A stretch of 64,000 bases of DNA from positions 464,194 to 528,193 of the forward strand of contig QNRL01000002.1 in the NCBI GenBank assembly GCA_003315335.1, in the 5' to 3' direction. The stretch is from Pseudocitrobacter faecalis. GTDB lineage: Bacteria > Pseudomonadota > Gammaproteobacteria > Enterobacterales > Enterobacteriaceae. This document shows positions 56,548 to 63,888 of this stretch, piece by piece; within the stretch, counting starts at the first letter, position 1, and each line of letters starts with the position of its first letter. Below the pieces are notes generated by a model. The model was not told the DNA's origin and searched no databases. It worked only from the letters and a program-made list of their open reading frames with translations. Made by a program: the position numbers and the translations under genes.

Positions 56548-56925
56548 GCGCACATTTCCCCCTCACCCTAACCCTCTCCCTCTAGGGAGAGGGGACTGAT
56601 TGTGCATGTTGCTAAGTGCTGCGCCGGTTTTCTCCCTCTCCCTGTGGGAGAGGGCCGGGGTGAGGGCATCAGCGCGCACACTCCCCCCTCACCCTAACCC
56701 TCTCCCTCAAGGGAGAGGGGACCGATTGTGCAAGGTGCTGAGTTCTGCGCTGGTTTTCTCCCTCTCCCTGTGGGAGAGGGCCGGGGTGAGGGCATCGGCG
56801 CGCACATTTCCCCCTCACCCTAACCCTCTCCCTCAAGGGAGAGGGGACCGATTATGCACGGTGCTGAGTTCTGCGCCGGTTTTCTCCCTCTCCCTGTGGG
56901 AGAGGGCCGGGGTGAGGGCATCAGC
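56548..56925. repeat. Three tandem 126-bp palindromic repeats
   Basis: Units start at 56548, 56674 and 56800, each exactly 126 bases and each opening with GCGCACA. Each contains CCCTCACCCTAACCCTCTCCC and, inverted, GGGAGAGGGCCGGGGTGAGGG, plus an inner GGGAGAGG and CTCCCTCTCCC. The units differ from one another at only a few bases. A start of a fourth (GCGCACC) runs into the end of the NIPSNAP gene. No coding role; fills the gap from 56510 to 56920. Confidence 0.93.
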
Positions 56926-57244
56926 GCGCACCCTCCATCGTCGCCCGAATTAACCGCGTCTCCTGCGCCACAATAAAGGGTTCCGACGCCTTTAAATAGG
57001 CGGCAAATCCTGGATGGGAATCGCGCAACTGACTCCGGCGTTCATACTCCGCCAGGCTTTCATACCCCCACAGGTGAACAAACTGGTTCTGCGGCCCCAC
57101 AAAGCTTGTGTAAAAACCCAGCGGATGCCCCAGCGTTTCCAGCAAAATCGGCATCGCCAGCGAATCAAACACCTCGATGAACTCGTTCATCTTACGCAGG
57201 CGAATGGTGTAAATGCGGTGATCGACAATCGGCATCGTATTCAT
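56921..57244 (-). CDS. NIPSNAP-family protein
   Basis: 107-residue dimeric alpha-beta barrel protein. VDHRIYTIRLRKMNEFIEVF at the start and the FVHLWGYESLAEYERRSQL stretch are typical of NIPSNAP domains. Such proteins often sit in catabolic operons, with unknown role. Its start overlaps the ene-reductase stop by four bases, and its last codons run into the edge of the tandem repeats. Confidence 0.85.
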   Translation of the reverse strand: MNTMPIVDHRIYTIRLRKMNEFIEVFDSLAMPILLETLGHPLGFYTSFVGPQNQFVHLWGYESLAEYERRSQLRDSHPGFAAYLKASEPFIVAQETRLIRATMEGAR

Positions 57245-58362
57245 TTGGCCTCCTGAGTCTGATGCGTCGGCCAGCCAAGCGGCCCAAAGCGGTCATACGG
57301 TTTCGGCCACGGCGGCGTTTCGCCCAACGCAATCGCGGCATGGATCGGCCAGTTCGGGTCGTCGAGCATCCCGCGTCCAATCGCGACCAGATCCGCCCTT
57401 CCCTCCTGCAAGATCTCTTCCGCCTGCTGCGCTTCATAAATCAGCCCAACGGTGATTACCACCGCGTCCGGCAATGCCTCTTTGACCGCTGCCGCAAACG
57501 GCACCATATAGCCAGGCTTATCAGCCGGCGGAGTTTGGTTATAGATATTGTAGCCGCCAGAAACGTGAAGATAATCATAGCCCAACGTATGAAGTTCGCG
57601 GGCAAACTGCACCACCTCTTCCAGTCCTAAACCGCCTTCGGCAAATTCGCCGCCGTTGAAACGCACACCCAACAGGTGCGTTTTAGGCCACGCATCACGC
57701 AGCGCTTTTGCAACGCGCAGCGGGAAACGCATCCGGTTTTCCGGGCTGCCACCGTACTCATCCTGGCGCTGGTTGCTGAGCGGCGACAGGAACTGATTCA
57801 GCAAATAACCGTTGGCGGCGTGCAGCTCAACAAAATCGACGCCCGCCGCTAAAGCACGTGACGCCGCAGCGACAAAACCGTCGATAATGCGCGTCATGCC
57901 TGCTTCGTCGAGTTCTTCCGGCACCCGCCAACCGGTTTTGTAGGGAATGGCGGAGGGGGCGACCGTCGGCCAGCCGCCCTCTTCGTCAGCCAGTGAAGTG
58001 CCCTGATTGCGCCACGGCGGATTGGTGCCCGCCTTGCGCCCCGCATGGTTAAGCTGCACACCAATCGGCGTGGCGCTGTAGGTGCGAATATCCGCCAGCA
58101 GCTTTTTCAATGCCTGCGCCTGTTCGTCATGCCACAAGCCGAGGCAGTGCGGCGTAATGCGCCCGTCAGGCGTGACGCCGTTCGCTTCACAAATCACAAG
58201 CCCCGCACCGGAAATCGCCAGACCGCCAATGTGCTGGGCGTGCCACGGCGTAGCGATACCATCGTGGGCGGCGGAATATTGCGACATCGGCGGGACGACA
58301 ATACGGTTGGTCAGCGTTAACGGCCCCACGGTAAGGGGGGTAAAAAGTGTAGACATCATCAT
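57241..58362 (-). CDS. Old Yellow Enzyme-family ene-reductase (second copy, divergent active site)
   Basis: 373-residue FMN TIM-barrel of the same branch as the protein at 23754-24854 but with key differences. Ser27 replaces the YqjM Cys (PPMSQYS), Tyr29 is kept, the substrate pair is His181/Asn184 (HAANGYL) instead of His/His, and DDPNWP replaces the arginine-finger NPRWP. These point to a different substrate or redox potential. It lies eight bases after the flavoprotein gene and overlaps the NIPSNAP start by four bases. Reduction of a C=C conjugated to a ketone is expected. Confidence 0.87.
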   Translation of the reverse strand: MMMSTLFTPLTVGPLTLTNRIVVPPMSQYSAAHDGIATPWHAQHIGGLAISGAGLVICEANGVTPDGRITPHCLGLWHDEQAQALKKLLADIRTYSATPIGVQLNHAGRKAGTNPPWRNQGTSLADEEGGWPTVAPSAIPYKTGWRVPEELDEAGMTRIIDGFVAAASRALAAGVDFVELHAANGYLLNQFLSPLSNQRQDEYGGSPENRMRFPLRVAKALRDAWPKTHLLGVRFNGGEFAEGGLGLEEVVQFARELHTLGYDYLHVSGGYNIYNQTPPADKPGYMVPFAAAVKEALPDAVVITVGLIYEAQQAEEILQEGRADLVAIGRGMLDDPNWPIHAAIALGETPPWPKPYDRFGPLGWPTHQTQEAK

Positions 58363-58370
58363 CTCCGAAT

Positions 58371-60107
58371 TCAGGATGCTTCACGCTGAAGCAGCGCAGA
58401 GGTTTCACCGCGTGCGGCAAGGGAGTTGGCGGCGATATAACCGAAGGTCGCGGCAGGGCCGATGGTGATCCCCGCGCCCGGATAACTGCCGCCCATGATG
58501 CTTGCCATCTCATTTCCGGCGGCGTACAGGCCGGGAATGGGCAAGCCCTGTAAGTCGAGCACGCGTGCTTCACCATCGGTTTTCAAACCGTGGAAAGTAC
58601 CGAGATCGCCCATAAACAGCTTCACGGCGTAAAAGGGCCCTTGTTCAATGGGCGCGACACAAGGATTTGGCTGATGGTTGGCATCGCCAAGATAGCGGTT
58701 ATACGCTGACTCACCGCGCCCAAACTGAGTATCTTTCCCACGCCGTGCATCGGCGTTAAAAGCCGTAACCGTATGATTTAACGCAGCAACGGGCACGCCC
58801 ATTTTCTCTGCCAGTGCCGTCAGCGTTTTGCCTTTCAGCAGATAACCGTTGCGGGTATAGAGCGAAACGGGCAATGGCGCAGGCTTGGCGAATCCCATGC
58901 CATATTTACGCAAGGCTTTGTGGTCACAGATTTGCCACGCGAAGGTTTCGTTATCGTCGCGGCAGGTTTCAATCATGGCGATGCCGACGTCATGATAGGA
59001 GTCCGCTTCATTACAAAAGCGCACGCCATGGCGATTGACCATGATAAAACCTGGCTTATAGCGATCGACCAGATGCGGGAAGACAAATTGCTGGCGACCA
59101 ATCTGCACTTTCGATGCCGGGATCCACGCCGCACCGTTCGGATAACTGTTATCAAAACGCGCGCCAATGCGTTCGGCCATCGCAATACCGTCGCCGGTGT
59201 CCGCGCCCGGTGGCGTCGGTGAAAGCTGAATGCCGCCGCGTTTAACATGGGGATATAAGTTCTTCAACCGCGCATCATCGCGGGCAAAACCACCGGAAGC
59301 CAGCACCACGCCGCGCTTCGCATACAAAGACACGCGCTCGCCGTCGCGCTCAGCCACCACACCGCGTACCACGCCGTTTTCCACAATCAGCTCTTTGACG
59401 GCCATCCTGGTATGAATCGACACCCCAAGATCACGCGCCGAGCACGCCAGCCTTGCGACCACCGCATTCCCGCCGTTAGCGGTGATCCCGCGCCCATAGC
59501 GGGCAATTTCCAGCAGATGACGGCTCAGCCGCTTCACCACGTAGGCGAAAGATTTCAGTGACCGGGTAGCATTAAAGAAGTGTTTGAGATCGTTATTCGA
59601 CGAGCTAAACATCATTCCCATAAACGTGATAGTGCGTAACGGTTTACGCAGACGTTTCATGTCATCGCCCAACTGGCGAATATCGAACGCTTCCGGTACC
59701 ACCGAGCGCCCGCGCATCACGCTGCCCGGCGCATCCGGATGGTAATCGGGATACTGATAGAGGTTGCAGCAAAAACGGGTTTTCTCTTCAAAAACGCGCA
59801 GCATCTGCGGCGCCTGTTGCAGGAAAGCTTCCACCAGCTCCGGGCGATAGCTTTCGCCCGCTTCGCTACGCAAATAGGTACGCGCCGCGTCGATAGAGTC
59901 CTCAATGCCCTGTTGCTGCGCCAGATGGTTGTTTGGGATCCACAGCACACCGCCGGAAAACGCCGTCGTACCGCCGAAAACGGCCTCTTTCTCAATGACC
60001 TGTACATCCAGCCCCTTCAGGCCCGCCGTCACCGCAGCCGAGAGGCCGCCTACCCCGCTGCCGACCACCAGAACGTCGCACTCGCGTGCCGGTTGCTTCA
60101 TCGTCAT
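58371..60107 (-). CDS. FAD-dependent dehydrogenase, 3-ketosteroid-delta1-dehydrogenase-like
   Basis: 578 residues. FAD dinucleotide motif GSGVGG at 16-21 with Glu near 39; GGTTAFSGGVLWIPNN follows, as in the fumarate reductase/KstD family. Near the C-terminus, SYPGAGITIGPAATFGYIAA matches the KstD stretch with its catalytic Tyr and Gly. KstD enzymes introduce a C1-C2 double bond next to a ring ketone. It has no signal peptide or heme-binding region, arguing against a fumarate reductase of the flavocytochrome type. The ATG at 60107 follows GGAGGAG. First gene of the operon with the ene-reductase and NIPSNAP. Confidence 0.83.
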   Translation of the reverse strand: MTMKQPARECDVLVVGSGVGGLSAAVTAGLKGLDVQVIEKEAVFGGTTAFSGGVLWIPNNHLAQQQGIEDSIDAARTYLRSEAGESYRPELVEAFLQQAPQMLRVFEEKTRFCCNLYQYPDYHPDAPGSVMRGRSVVPEAFDIRQLGDDMKRLRKPLRTITFMGMMFSSSNNDLKHFFNATRSLKSFAYVVKRLSRHLLEIARYGRGITANGGNAVVARLACSARDLGVSIHTRMAVKELIVENGVVRGVVAERDGERVSLYAKRGVVLASGGFARDDARLKNLYPHVKRGGIQLSPTPPGADTGDGIAMAERIGARFDNSYPNGAAWIPASKVQIGRQQFVFPHLVDRYKPGFIMVNRHGVRFCNEADSYHDVGIAMIETCRDDNETFAWQICDHKALRKYGMGFAKPAPLPVSLYTRNGYLLKGKTLTALAEKMGVPVAALNHTVTAFNADARRGKDTQFGRGESAYNRYLGDANHQPNPCVAPIEQGPFYAVKLFMGDLGTFHGLKTDGEARVLDLQGLPIPGLYAAGNEMASIMGGSYPGAGITIGPAATFGYIAANSLAARGETSALLQREAS

Positions 60108-60566
60108 AATCTCCTCCCCTTATCCCTAAGAAGAAGAAACTTGCCAGGACTGTTCATAGGATACCTCGCAGATGAATGTTCTAATTTGTTTAATTTATGT
60201 TTTAATTTTGTTTCATCTGCATTTTTGACAGGCTGAAAGGGAAAAAGAAGGCCACTTTGTAAGTAAAACCTGCACTTTTCGACAATGACGCAGAAGTGTG
60301 GAGTGAATCAAAGTTTTGCCCGGGGGAAAGGAGCAGGAGCAAGAGCGGGTTCCGATCTGTGCGATCGGAACGAAAAAATAGAGTTTAGAAAACAAACAGC
60401 AAAATAAAAATATTCATCACCGCGACAATCGATAATAAAGCGTATAAAGTAAATTTGTCATGCATATGATAAGTAATACTTTTTAGAAAAGCTTGAAGAT
60501 TACGACCTTAACGTTAAATGTGATAACGACTATCGTTAAAACATATCAAAATAGAACAGTAGACTT
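60108..60566. other. AT-rich gap upstream of the flavoprotein operon
   Basis: 459 bases. The first 100 hold the likely operon promoter, with a T-rich run (GTTTAATTTATGTTTTAATT). A very short hydrophobic open frame at 60385-60465 is the only coding candidate. Confidence 0.4.
60385..60465 (-). CDS. Candidate 26-residue hydrophobic peptide
   Basis: The minus strand encodes MHDKFTLYALL followed by a hydrophobic run ending LLFVF and a stop: a short polar N-terminus then about 20 nonpolar residues, the pattern of a single-pass membrane peptide. No clear ribosome site is visible and the region is AT-rich, so it may be chance. Lies between the LuxR-type gene and the flavoprotein operon. Confidence 0.3.
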   Translation of the reverse strand: MHDKFTLYALLSIVAVMNIFILLFVF

Positions 60567-61193
60567 TTACACAGCATAGGAATAACGGAAAAGATCATTA
60601 ATATCCGCCCCCATTTTTTTCTCTACGCGTTGCTTTGCGGCATAAACGCTACGTATCCCCAGATTAAATGTCTCAGCTACTACGACACAATCCTGCCCCG
60701 CGCTTAAATCATGCAGGATGTTAAATTCTAGCCTGGATAAAACTTCACCACGTACGGACATTGCGTGATGCCCGAGAAATTTCCTTTTGATTTTTTCAGC
60801 AACCGCGTCGATTTTCTCTCCAGGATACAAAATCAAAAAAATATTATCGTCATTTTTGAACCAATAGTTAGCCAATGCCTGCAGATGCCTGTCACAGACA
60901 AGGATGATTTTAAGTTTGGTTTCTATCAACGTATCCAGCCAGAGTCTGCTTAAATAGCTTCTAAAATAACTTATTGAAAAATCAACAAAAACACAACCAG
61001 AATAAATCCACGTATGGCTTTTTTTCAACACACCTTCCGTGATACCCAGAGCAAAATAACGACTGCCTTCTGGCCAGGTGCTAAAACAAAAACTCTGGCA
61101 AAAAGCAATACGCACTGATGTTGTAGGTTTTATCTCACAATTAAAAGGGCATGTAATACAGCTTAATTTTTTTAAATTAACTTCAGACAACAT
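60567..61193 (-). CDS. LuxR-type transcription regulator with Cys-rich N-terminus
   Basis: 208 residues. The C-terminal 60 (LSRLEFNILHDLSAGQDCVVVAETFNLGIRSVYAAKQRV, in parts) form a LuxR/FixJ helix-turn-helix. The N-terminus has CITCPFNC and two further Cys by residue 36 (FCQSFC), a possible metal or redox site. The middle is not recognised. Strong GGAGGAGGG lies ten bases upstream of the ATG at 61193, which I prefer to a start 15 codons earlier. Codon use is markedly AT-rich compared with its neighbours, suggesting transfer. Location near argU recalls the fim regulators FimW/FimY of Salmonella. Confidence 0.7.
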   Translation of the reverse strand: MLSEVNLKKLSCITCPFNCEIKPTTSVRIAFCQSFCFSTWPEGSRYFALGITEGVLKKSHTWIYSGCVFVDFSISYFRSYLSRLWLDTLIETKLKIILVCDRHLQALANYWFKNDDNIFLILYPGEKIDAVAEKIKRKFLGHHAMSVRGEVLSRLEFNILHDLSAGQDCVVVAETFNLGIRSVYAAKQRVEKKMGADINDLFRYSYAV

Positions 61194-61740
61194 ACTGCCA
61201 CCCTCCTCCCTTTTGTAAATATATAGTTCCATTGACATAAATCCTTGTCAATGGCTTCCCTGCCCGGCCTGAAGCATACCAATACCGATAAAACCAACAT
61301 ATACGATAATATTCCTGGTTTAATAAATAAACGCAAAAAAAACACGTTTTAAAAATCAACACTTAAATAATAAACATTCTTCTAACACAAACATCATCCA
61401 GGACAATTGCGGCTATCTGTAAGAATTTTACCACGAAAAAAAAGTATCAAATTTGTGATACCACCTCTTATATCAGAGGTAATGCCCAATGATAACTATT
61501 TTAATATAAAGGTTATTTGCAAAGGAGTGAAATGACCACAAAATTAAAATGAAATATTGTTTCTACATGTAAGTGGAGATTGATTATCATTTGTTGTTAT
61601 TACACCGAACTGAGATTTTCATCTGGTTAAAATCTTAAACTCAAAATAATTTTCTGCTCTTAAAGCACTTTGCGTTTTTTTTGCATTGTTGCGCAAAGTC
61701 TTTTTACTGCCGCGCAAGCGCTTGAAAGCCAGCGCGCCGT
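61194..61740. other. AT-rich gap between the LuxR-type gene and the C4-like RNA
   Basis: About 550 bases, very AT-rich, with an ACCTCTTATATCAGAGGT hairpin near 61463-61480. No gene with support. A 68-residue minus-strand frame at 61619-61825 overlaps the C4-like region and resembles the leader part of phage Ash/Icd-type proteins; it is too short and lacks the rest. Confidence 0.4.
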
Positions 61741-61852
61741 GGTTCACACTGGTTGCAAGGTGATGGCGTTCCACCTTCCCCAACCGCCTCGTTTGGAGGC
61801 TAATGACGCCTGATATGACTCTCATTCACGATGGGGCGTGTCAGGCTGGCCT
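61741..61852 (-). ncRNA. C4-like phage antisense RNA remnant
   Basis: The minus strand contains GAGAGTCATATCAGGCGTCA, TTAGCCTCCAAACGAGGCGG and GGGAAGGTGGAACGCC in this order, with hairpins GCCTC-N5-GAGGC and GCCTGA ... TCAGGC. This text and layout are what I recall of the C4 antisense RNA of P1/P4-type phages, which controls an antirepressor. Adjacent coding sequence resembles the start of phage Ash/Icd proteins. No antirepressor gene remains. Recognition is from memory, so only moderate confidence. Confidence 0.45.
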
Positions 61853-61894
61853 TTCTTCTCCAGCTCAACATGCTGCCCTGAAAAGGTTTAAGCA

Positions 61895-62797
61895 ATGATA
61901 AATGTACTCGGTCACCTTCATCCTGATAGCGACGCTGTTTGCACCGCTTATATGGCAAGCCGCTGGCTTACGCTGAGGGGCTGTCAGGCACAGGCCTGGC
62001 GTTGTGGGGAAATTAATCGCGAAACGCGCTTTATTTTTGAACAGGCACAACTGTCTGTTCCCGCCTTACTCACCGATTCACTCGCCGATCGCGATGTCTG
62101 GCTGGTCGACTTCACCGAGCCCACCCAGGGCCCCGCTTCTTTAGCGGAAAGTAACGTTGTCGGGATCATCGACCATCATCGCCTTGGTGGCCTGGTCACG
62201 CGCCTGCCGCCGGAAGTATGGGTAAAACCGGTGGGCAGCAGCAGTACGCTGCTGTGGCAACTGATGACCCCAGCGATCCGCCAGATGATAACGCCTGCGG
62301 AAGCACTTTTAATGCTGGGGGCTGTGATAAGCGACACCGTCGCGCTGCGTTCACCCACCACAACGTCCGATGACACGCTTGCGGTTGAGGAACTCTCAGC
62401 TCTCGCGGGCATCGAGAAAGATGCCTTTATTGCCGGGCTACTGACCGCAAAAACCAGTATTGAAGGGCTGAGCGGAAAAGCACTGCTTAATAAAGATATC
62501 AAAACGTTCCAGATCCAGGGCCTGAAGATCAACGCCGCACAGATCGAACTGTTTTCATTAAATCAGGTGGATGCGGTACTGGATGAGTTACAACAGGCGA
62601 TGGCGCAGAATATCCGTGAGACCGGCGTGCAACGGGTGGTGCTCATGCTGACGGATATCAATGCCGGGTATTCGACGCTCTATTTTGCCGTGCCGGAAGG
62701 CCAGCAAGCAGACGCGCCCTGCAAAGTAGAAGGCATGCTGAGCCGTAAAAAACAGCTATTGCCGTGGCTTGAAAACTCTCTTGCAAAGGGGAAATAA
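61895..62797 (+). CDS. DHH-family phosphoesterase, manganese-dependent pyrophosphatase-like
   Basis: 300-residue family II pyrophosphatase-like protein. GHLHPDSDAV (metal-binding His and Asp) lies at residues 6-15, VDFTEPTQ in the second metal motif, DHHRLGG in the DHH motif, and SDTVALRSPTTTSDD in the fourth. The C-terminal DHHA2-type domain has SRKKQLLPWL. It would hydrolyse pyrophosphate in the cytosol. Motif 2 reads VDFTE rather than the usual VDHNE, so activity may differ. The gene lies between a phage-immunity remnant and a tRNA attachment scar, which suggests acquisition with an island. Confidence 0.83.
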   Translation: MINVLGHLHPDSDAVCTAYMASRWLTLRGCQAQAWRCGEINRETRFIFEQAQLSVPALLTDSLADRDVWLVDFTEPTQGPASLAESNVVGIIDHHRLGGLVTRLPPEVWVKPVGSSSTLLWQLMTPAIRQMITPAEALLMLGAVISDTVALRSPTTTSDDTLAVEELSALAGIEKDAFIAGLLTAKTSIEGLSGKALLNKDIKTFQIQGLKINAAQIELFSLNQVDAVLDELQQAMAQNIRETGVQRVVLMLTDINAGYSTLYFAVPEGQQADAPCKVEGMLSRKKQLLPWLENSLAKGK

Positions 62798-62812
62798 CGC
62801 TAGACGGTAAAA

Positions 62813-62857
62813 TGGTACGCCCTACAGGATTCGAACCTGTGACCCACGACTTAGAAG
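62813..62857 (-). other. 3' half of tRNA-Arg (argU-like), attachment-site scar
   Basis: On the minus strand the sequence runs from the anticodon loop CTTCTAA through GTCGTGG, the T arm GGTTCGAATCC and the acceptor strand to CCA. The bases 5' of the loop (GGAA) do not pair with GTCGT, so the anticodon stem, D arm and 5' acceptor strand are missing. This is the 45-base core left by a tRNA-integrating element; the intact gene should lie to the right, beyond the window. Confidence 0.88.
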
Positions 62858-62931
62858 TTCCTAGAACTACCTTGTAAGTCAGTTACTTACCGCGTCATTC
62901 CTGCGCTCACACGTCCCATGATGCGAAAACA

Positions 62932-62963
62932 TGCAAAGCCTTGTAAAACGCTGCAAAGCCTTG
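62932..62963. repeat. Direct repeats next to the attachment site
   Basis: TGCAAAGCCTTG occurs at 62932-62943 and 62952-62963, spaced 20 bases apart. Their place beside the tRNA scar fits arm-type binding sites of a tyrosine integrase. Confidence 0.55.
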
Positions 62964-62980
62964 CATGTCTCAAATTTGTC

Positions 62981-63301
62981 TCAGATTACAGGATTGTCGC
63001 CATCGGTGGCCCGGTTAATCAAATGCGTCAGAATTCCCTTCACATCCACCTCATCAAGCACCTCACCTTCCAGAACCTCACCATCGACCGTTATCAGCGC
63101 ATCACCTCTACGTTTGGCAAAGTGACATCCGCCTGAATACGAAATCAGGTAGGTGCTATCTGGCATCGGCTTCATACCCTTCTCTATCACCGCAAGTCCA
63201 TGCGATGTCTCAATCACCAGGCTGTTAGCCGTGACGCCGCAGATAGTCTCTAAGGTGAGCGTGCGTTCAATATAGTCTTTTGCTGGACTTGGAAATCCCA
63301 T
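62981..63301 (-). CDS. Phage UmuD/MucA-like small protein
   Basis: 106 residues beginning MGFPSPAKDYIERTLTLE, the typical N-terminus of UmuD/MucA-related phage proteins. A Ser-Lys peptidase dyad is not obvious, so this may be a derived or regulatory form. The C-terminal half is not recognised. GAGG lies six bases upstream of the ATG at 63301. Divergent from the DinI-like gene, with a LexA site between. Confidence 0.6.
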   Translation of the reverse strand: MGFPSPAKDYIERTLTLETICGVTANSLVIETSHGLAVIEKGMKPMPDSTYLISYSGGCHFAKRRGDALITVDGEVLEGEVLDEVDVKGILTHLINRATDGDNPVI

Positions 63302-63345
63302 AATTGACCTCGCCCTTGACACTGGATAAAAACACAGTATAAATA

Positions 63346-63361
63346 CTGTATATCCAACCAG
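63346..63361. promoter_or_regulatory. LexA (SOS) box
   Basis: CTG-TATATCCAAC-CAG fits the CTG-N10-CAG rule with the preferred TATAT after CTG. It lies 17 bases upstream of the DinI-like start and 44 upstream of the UmuD-like start. Confidence 0.8.
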
Positions 63362-63378
63362 TAAAGAGGGAAGCTAAA

Positions 63379-63618
63379 ATGTTTGTGGAATTGGTTTATG
63401 ACAAGCGCAATGTGGCAGGACTTCCGGGTGCTCGTGAAATCATACTGTCAGAGCTTACTAGACGTGTTCACCGGATTTTTCCTGATGCAGATGTGAAGGT
63501 GAAGCCGATGCAGGCAAACGCCCTAAACAGTGACTGTACGAAAACAGAGAAAGAGCGGCTTAACCGCATGTTGGAGGAAATGTTTGAAGAGGCTGATATG
63601 TGGATGGTGGCTGACTGA
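63379..63618 (+). CDS. DinI-like prophage protein
   Basis: 79 residues of the DinI/TUM family, which modulate RecA or bind the phage repressor during SOS. Family features are visible in MFVELVYDKRNV and ELTRRVHRIFPDADVKVKPM, with the acidic C-terminal helix LEEMFEEADMW. A LexA box lies just upstream. It overlaps the next gene by one base. Confidence 0.85.
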   Translation: MFVELVYDKRNVAGLPGAREIILSELTRRVHRIFPDADVKVKPMQANALNSDCTKTEKERLNRMLEEMFEEADMWMVAD

Positions 63619-63857
63619 TGGACATCGATAACATCATTATCTCTGGTGTCAGAATCTACTTTCCACCAGATAACACCCTACCCACGCCATCGTCAGACAT
63701 GCTCACCTTCGCCATAATCAGAGATGAACAGGAGTTATCCGACTACTTTCTGATGATCCACAAAGATGGGAGGTGGGGCCTGGCTACCGCACGGTTATTC
63801 AAAGAACCGGCTGAGGCTATCAGTACGGCAACCAAAATCGGGCAAAACATGTGGTGA
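63618..63857 (+). CDS. Prophage protein of unknown function
   Basis: 79 residues; the ATG overlaps the DinI-like stop (TGATG), so the two are probably translated together under SOS control. No domain recognised; the second half (HKDGRWGLATARLFKEPAEA) looks like a small soluble fold. Confidence 0.6.
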   Translation: MDIDNIIISGVRIYFPPDNTLPTPSSDMLTFAIIRDEQELSDYFLMIHKDGRWGLATARLFKEPAEAISTATKIGQNMW

Positions 63858-63888
63858 CCTTTTTAATAATCCCTCGCGCTGAACGGGC

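Noticed and set aside
56548..56925. Possible CRISPR array
   Set aside because: The units are 126 bases with no short repeat/unique spacer pattern; spacers are themselves repeated. It is a tandem palindromic element.
56600..56953. 117-codon open frame on the plus strand
   Set aside because: Its protein is an internal triplicate caused by the 126-bp repeats; no ribosome site.
58371..60107. Flavocytochrome fumarate reductase
   Set aside because: No signal peptide and no heme-binding CxxCH; the C-terminal SYPGAG stretch fits the KstD branch better.
61619..61825. 68-codon minus-strand gene
   Set aside because: Looks like the start of an Ash/Icd-type phage protein but is cut short in AT-rich DNA and overlaps the C4-like RNA; treated as part of a relic.
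62813..62900. A complete tRNA-Arg gene
   Set aside because: Only the 3' half is present; sequence 5' of the anticodon loop does not form the anticodon stem or D arm.
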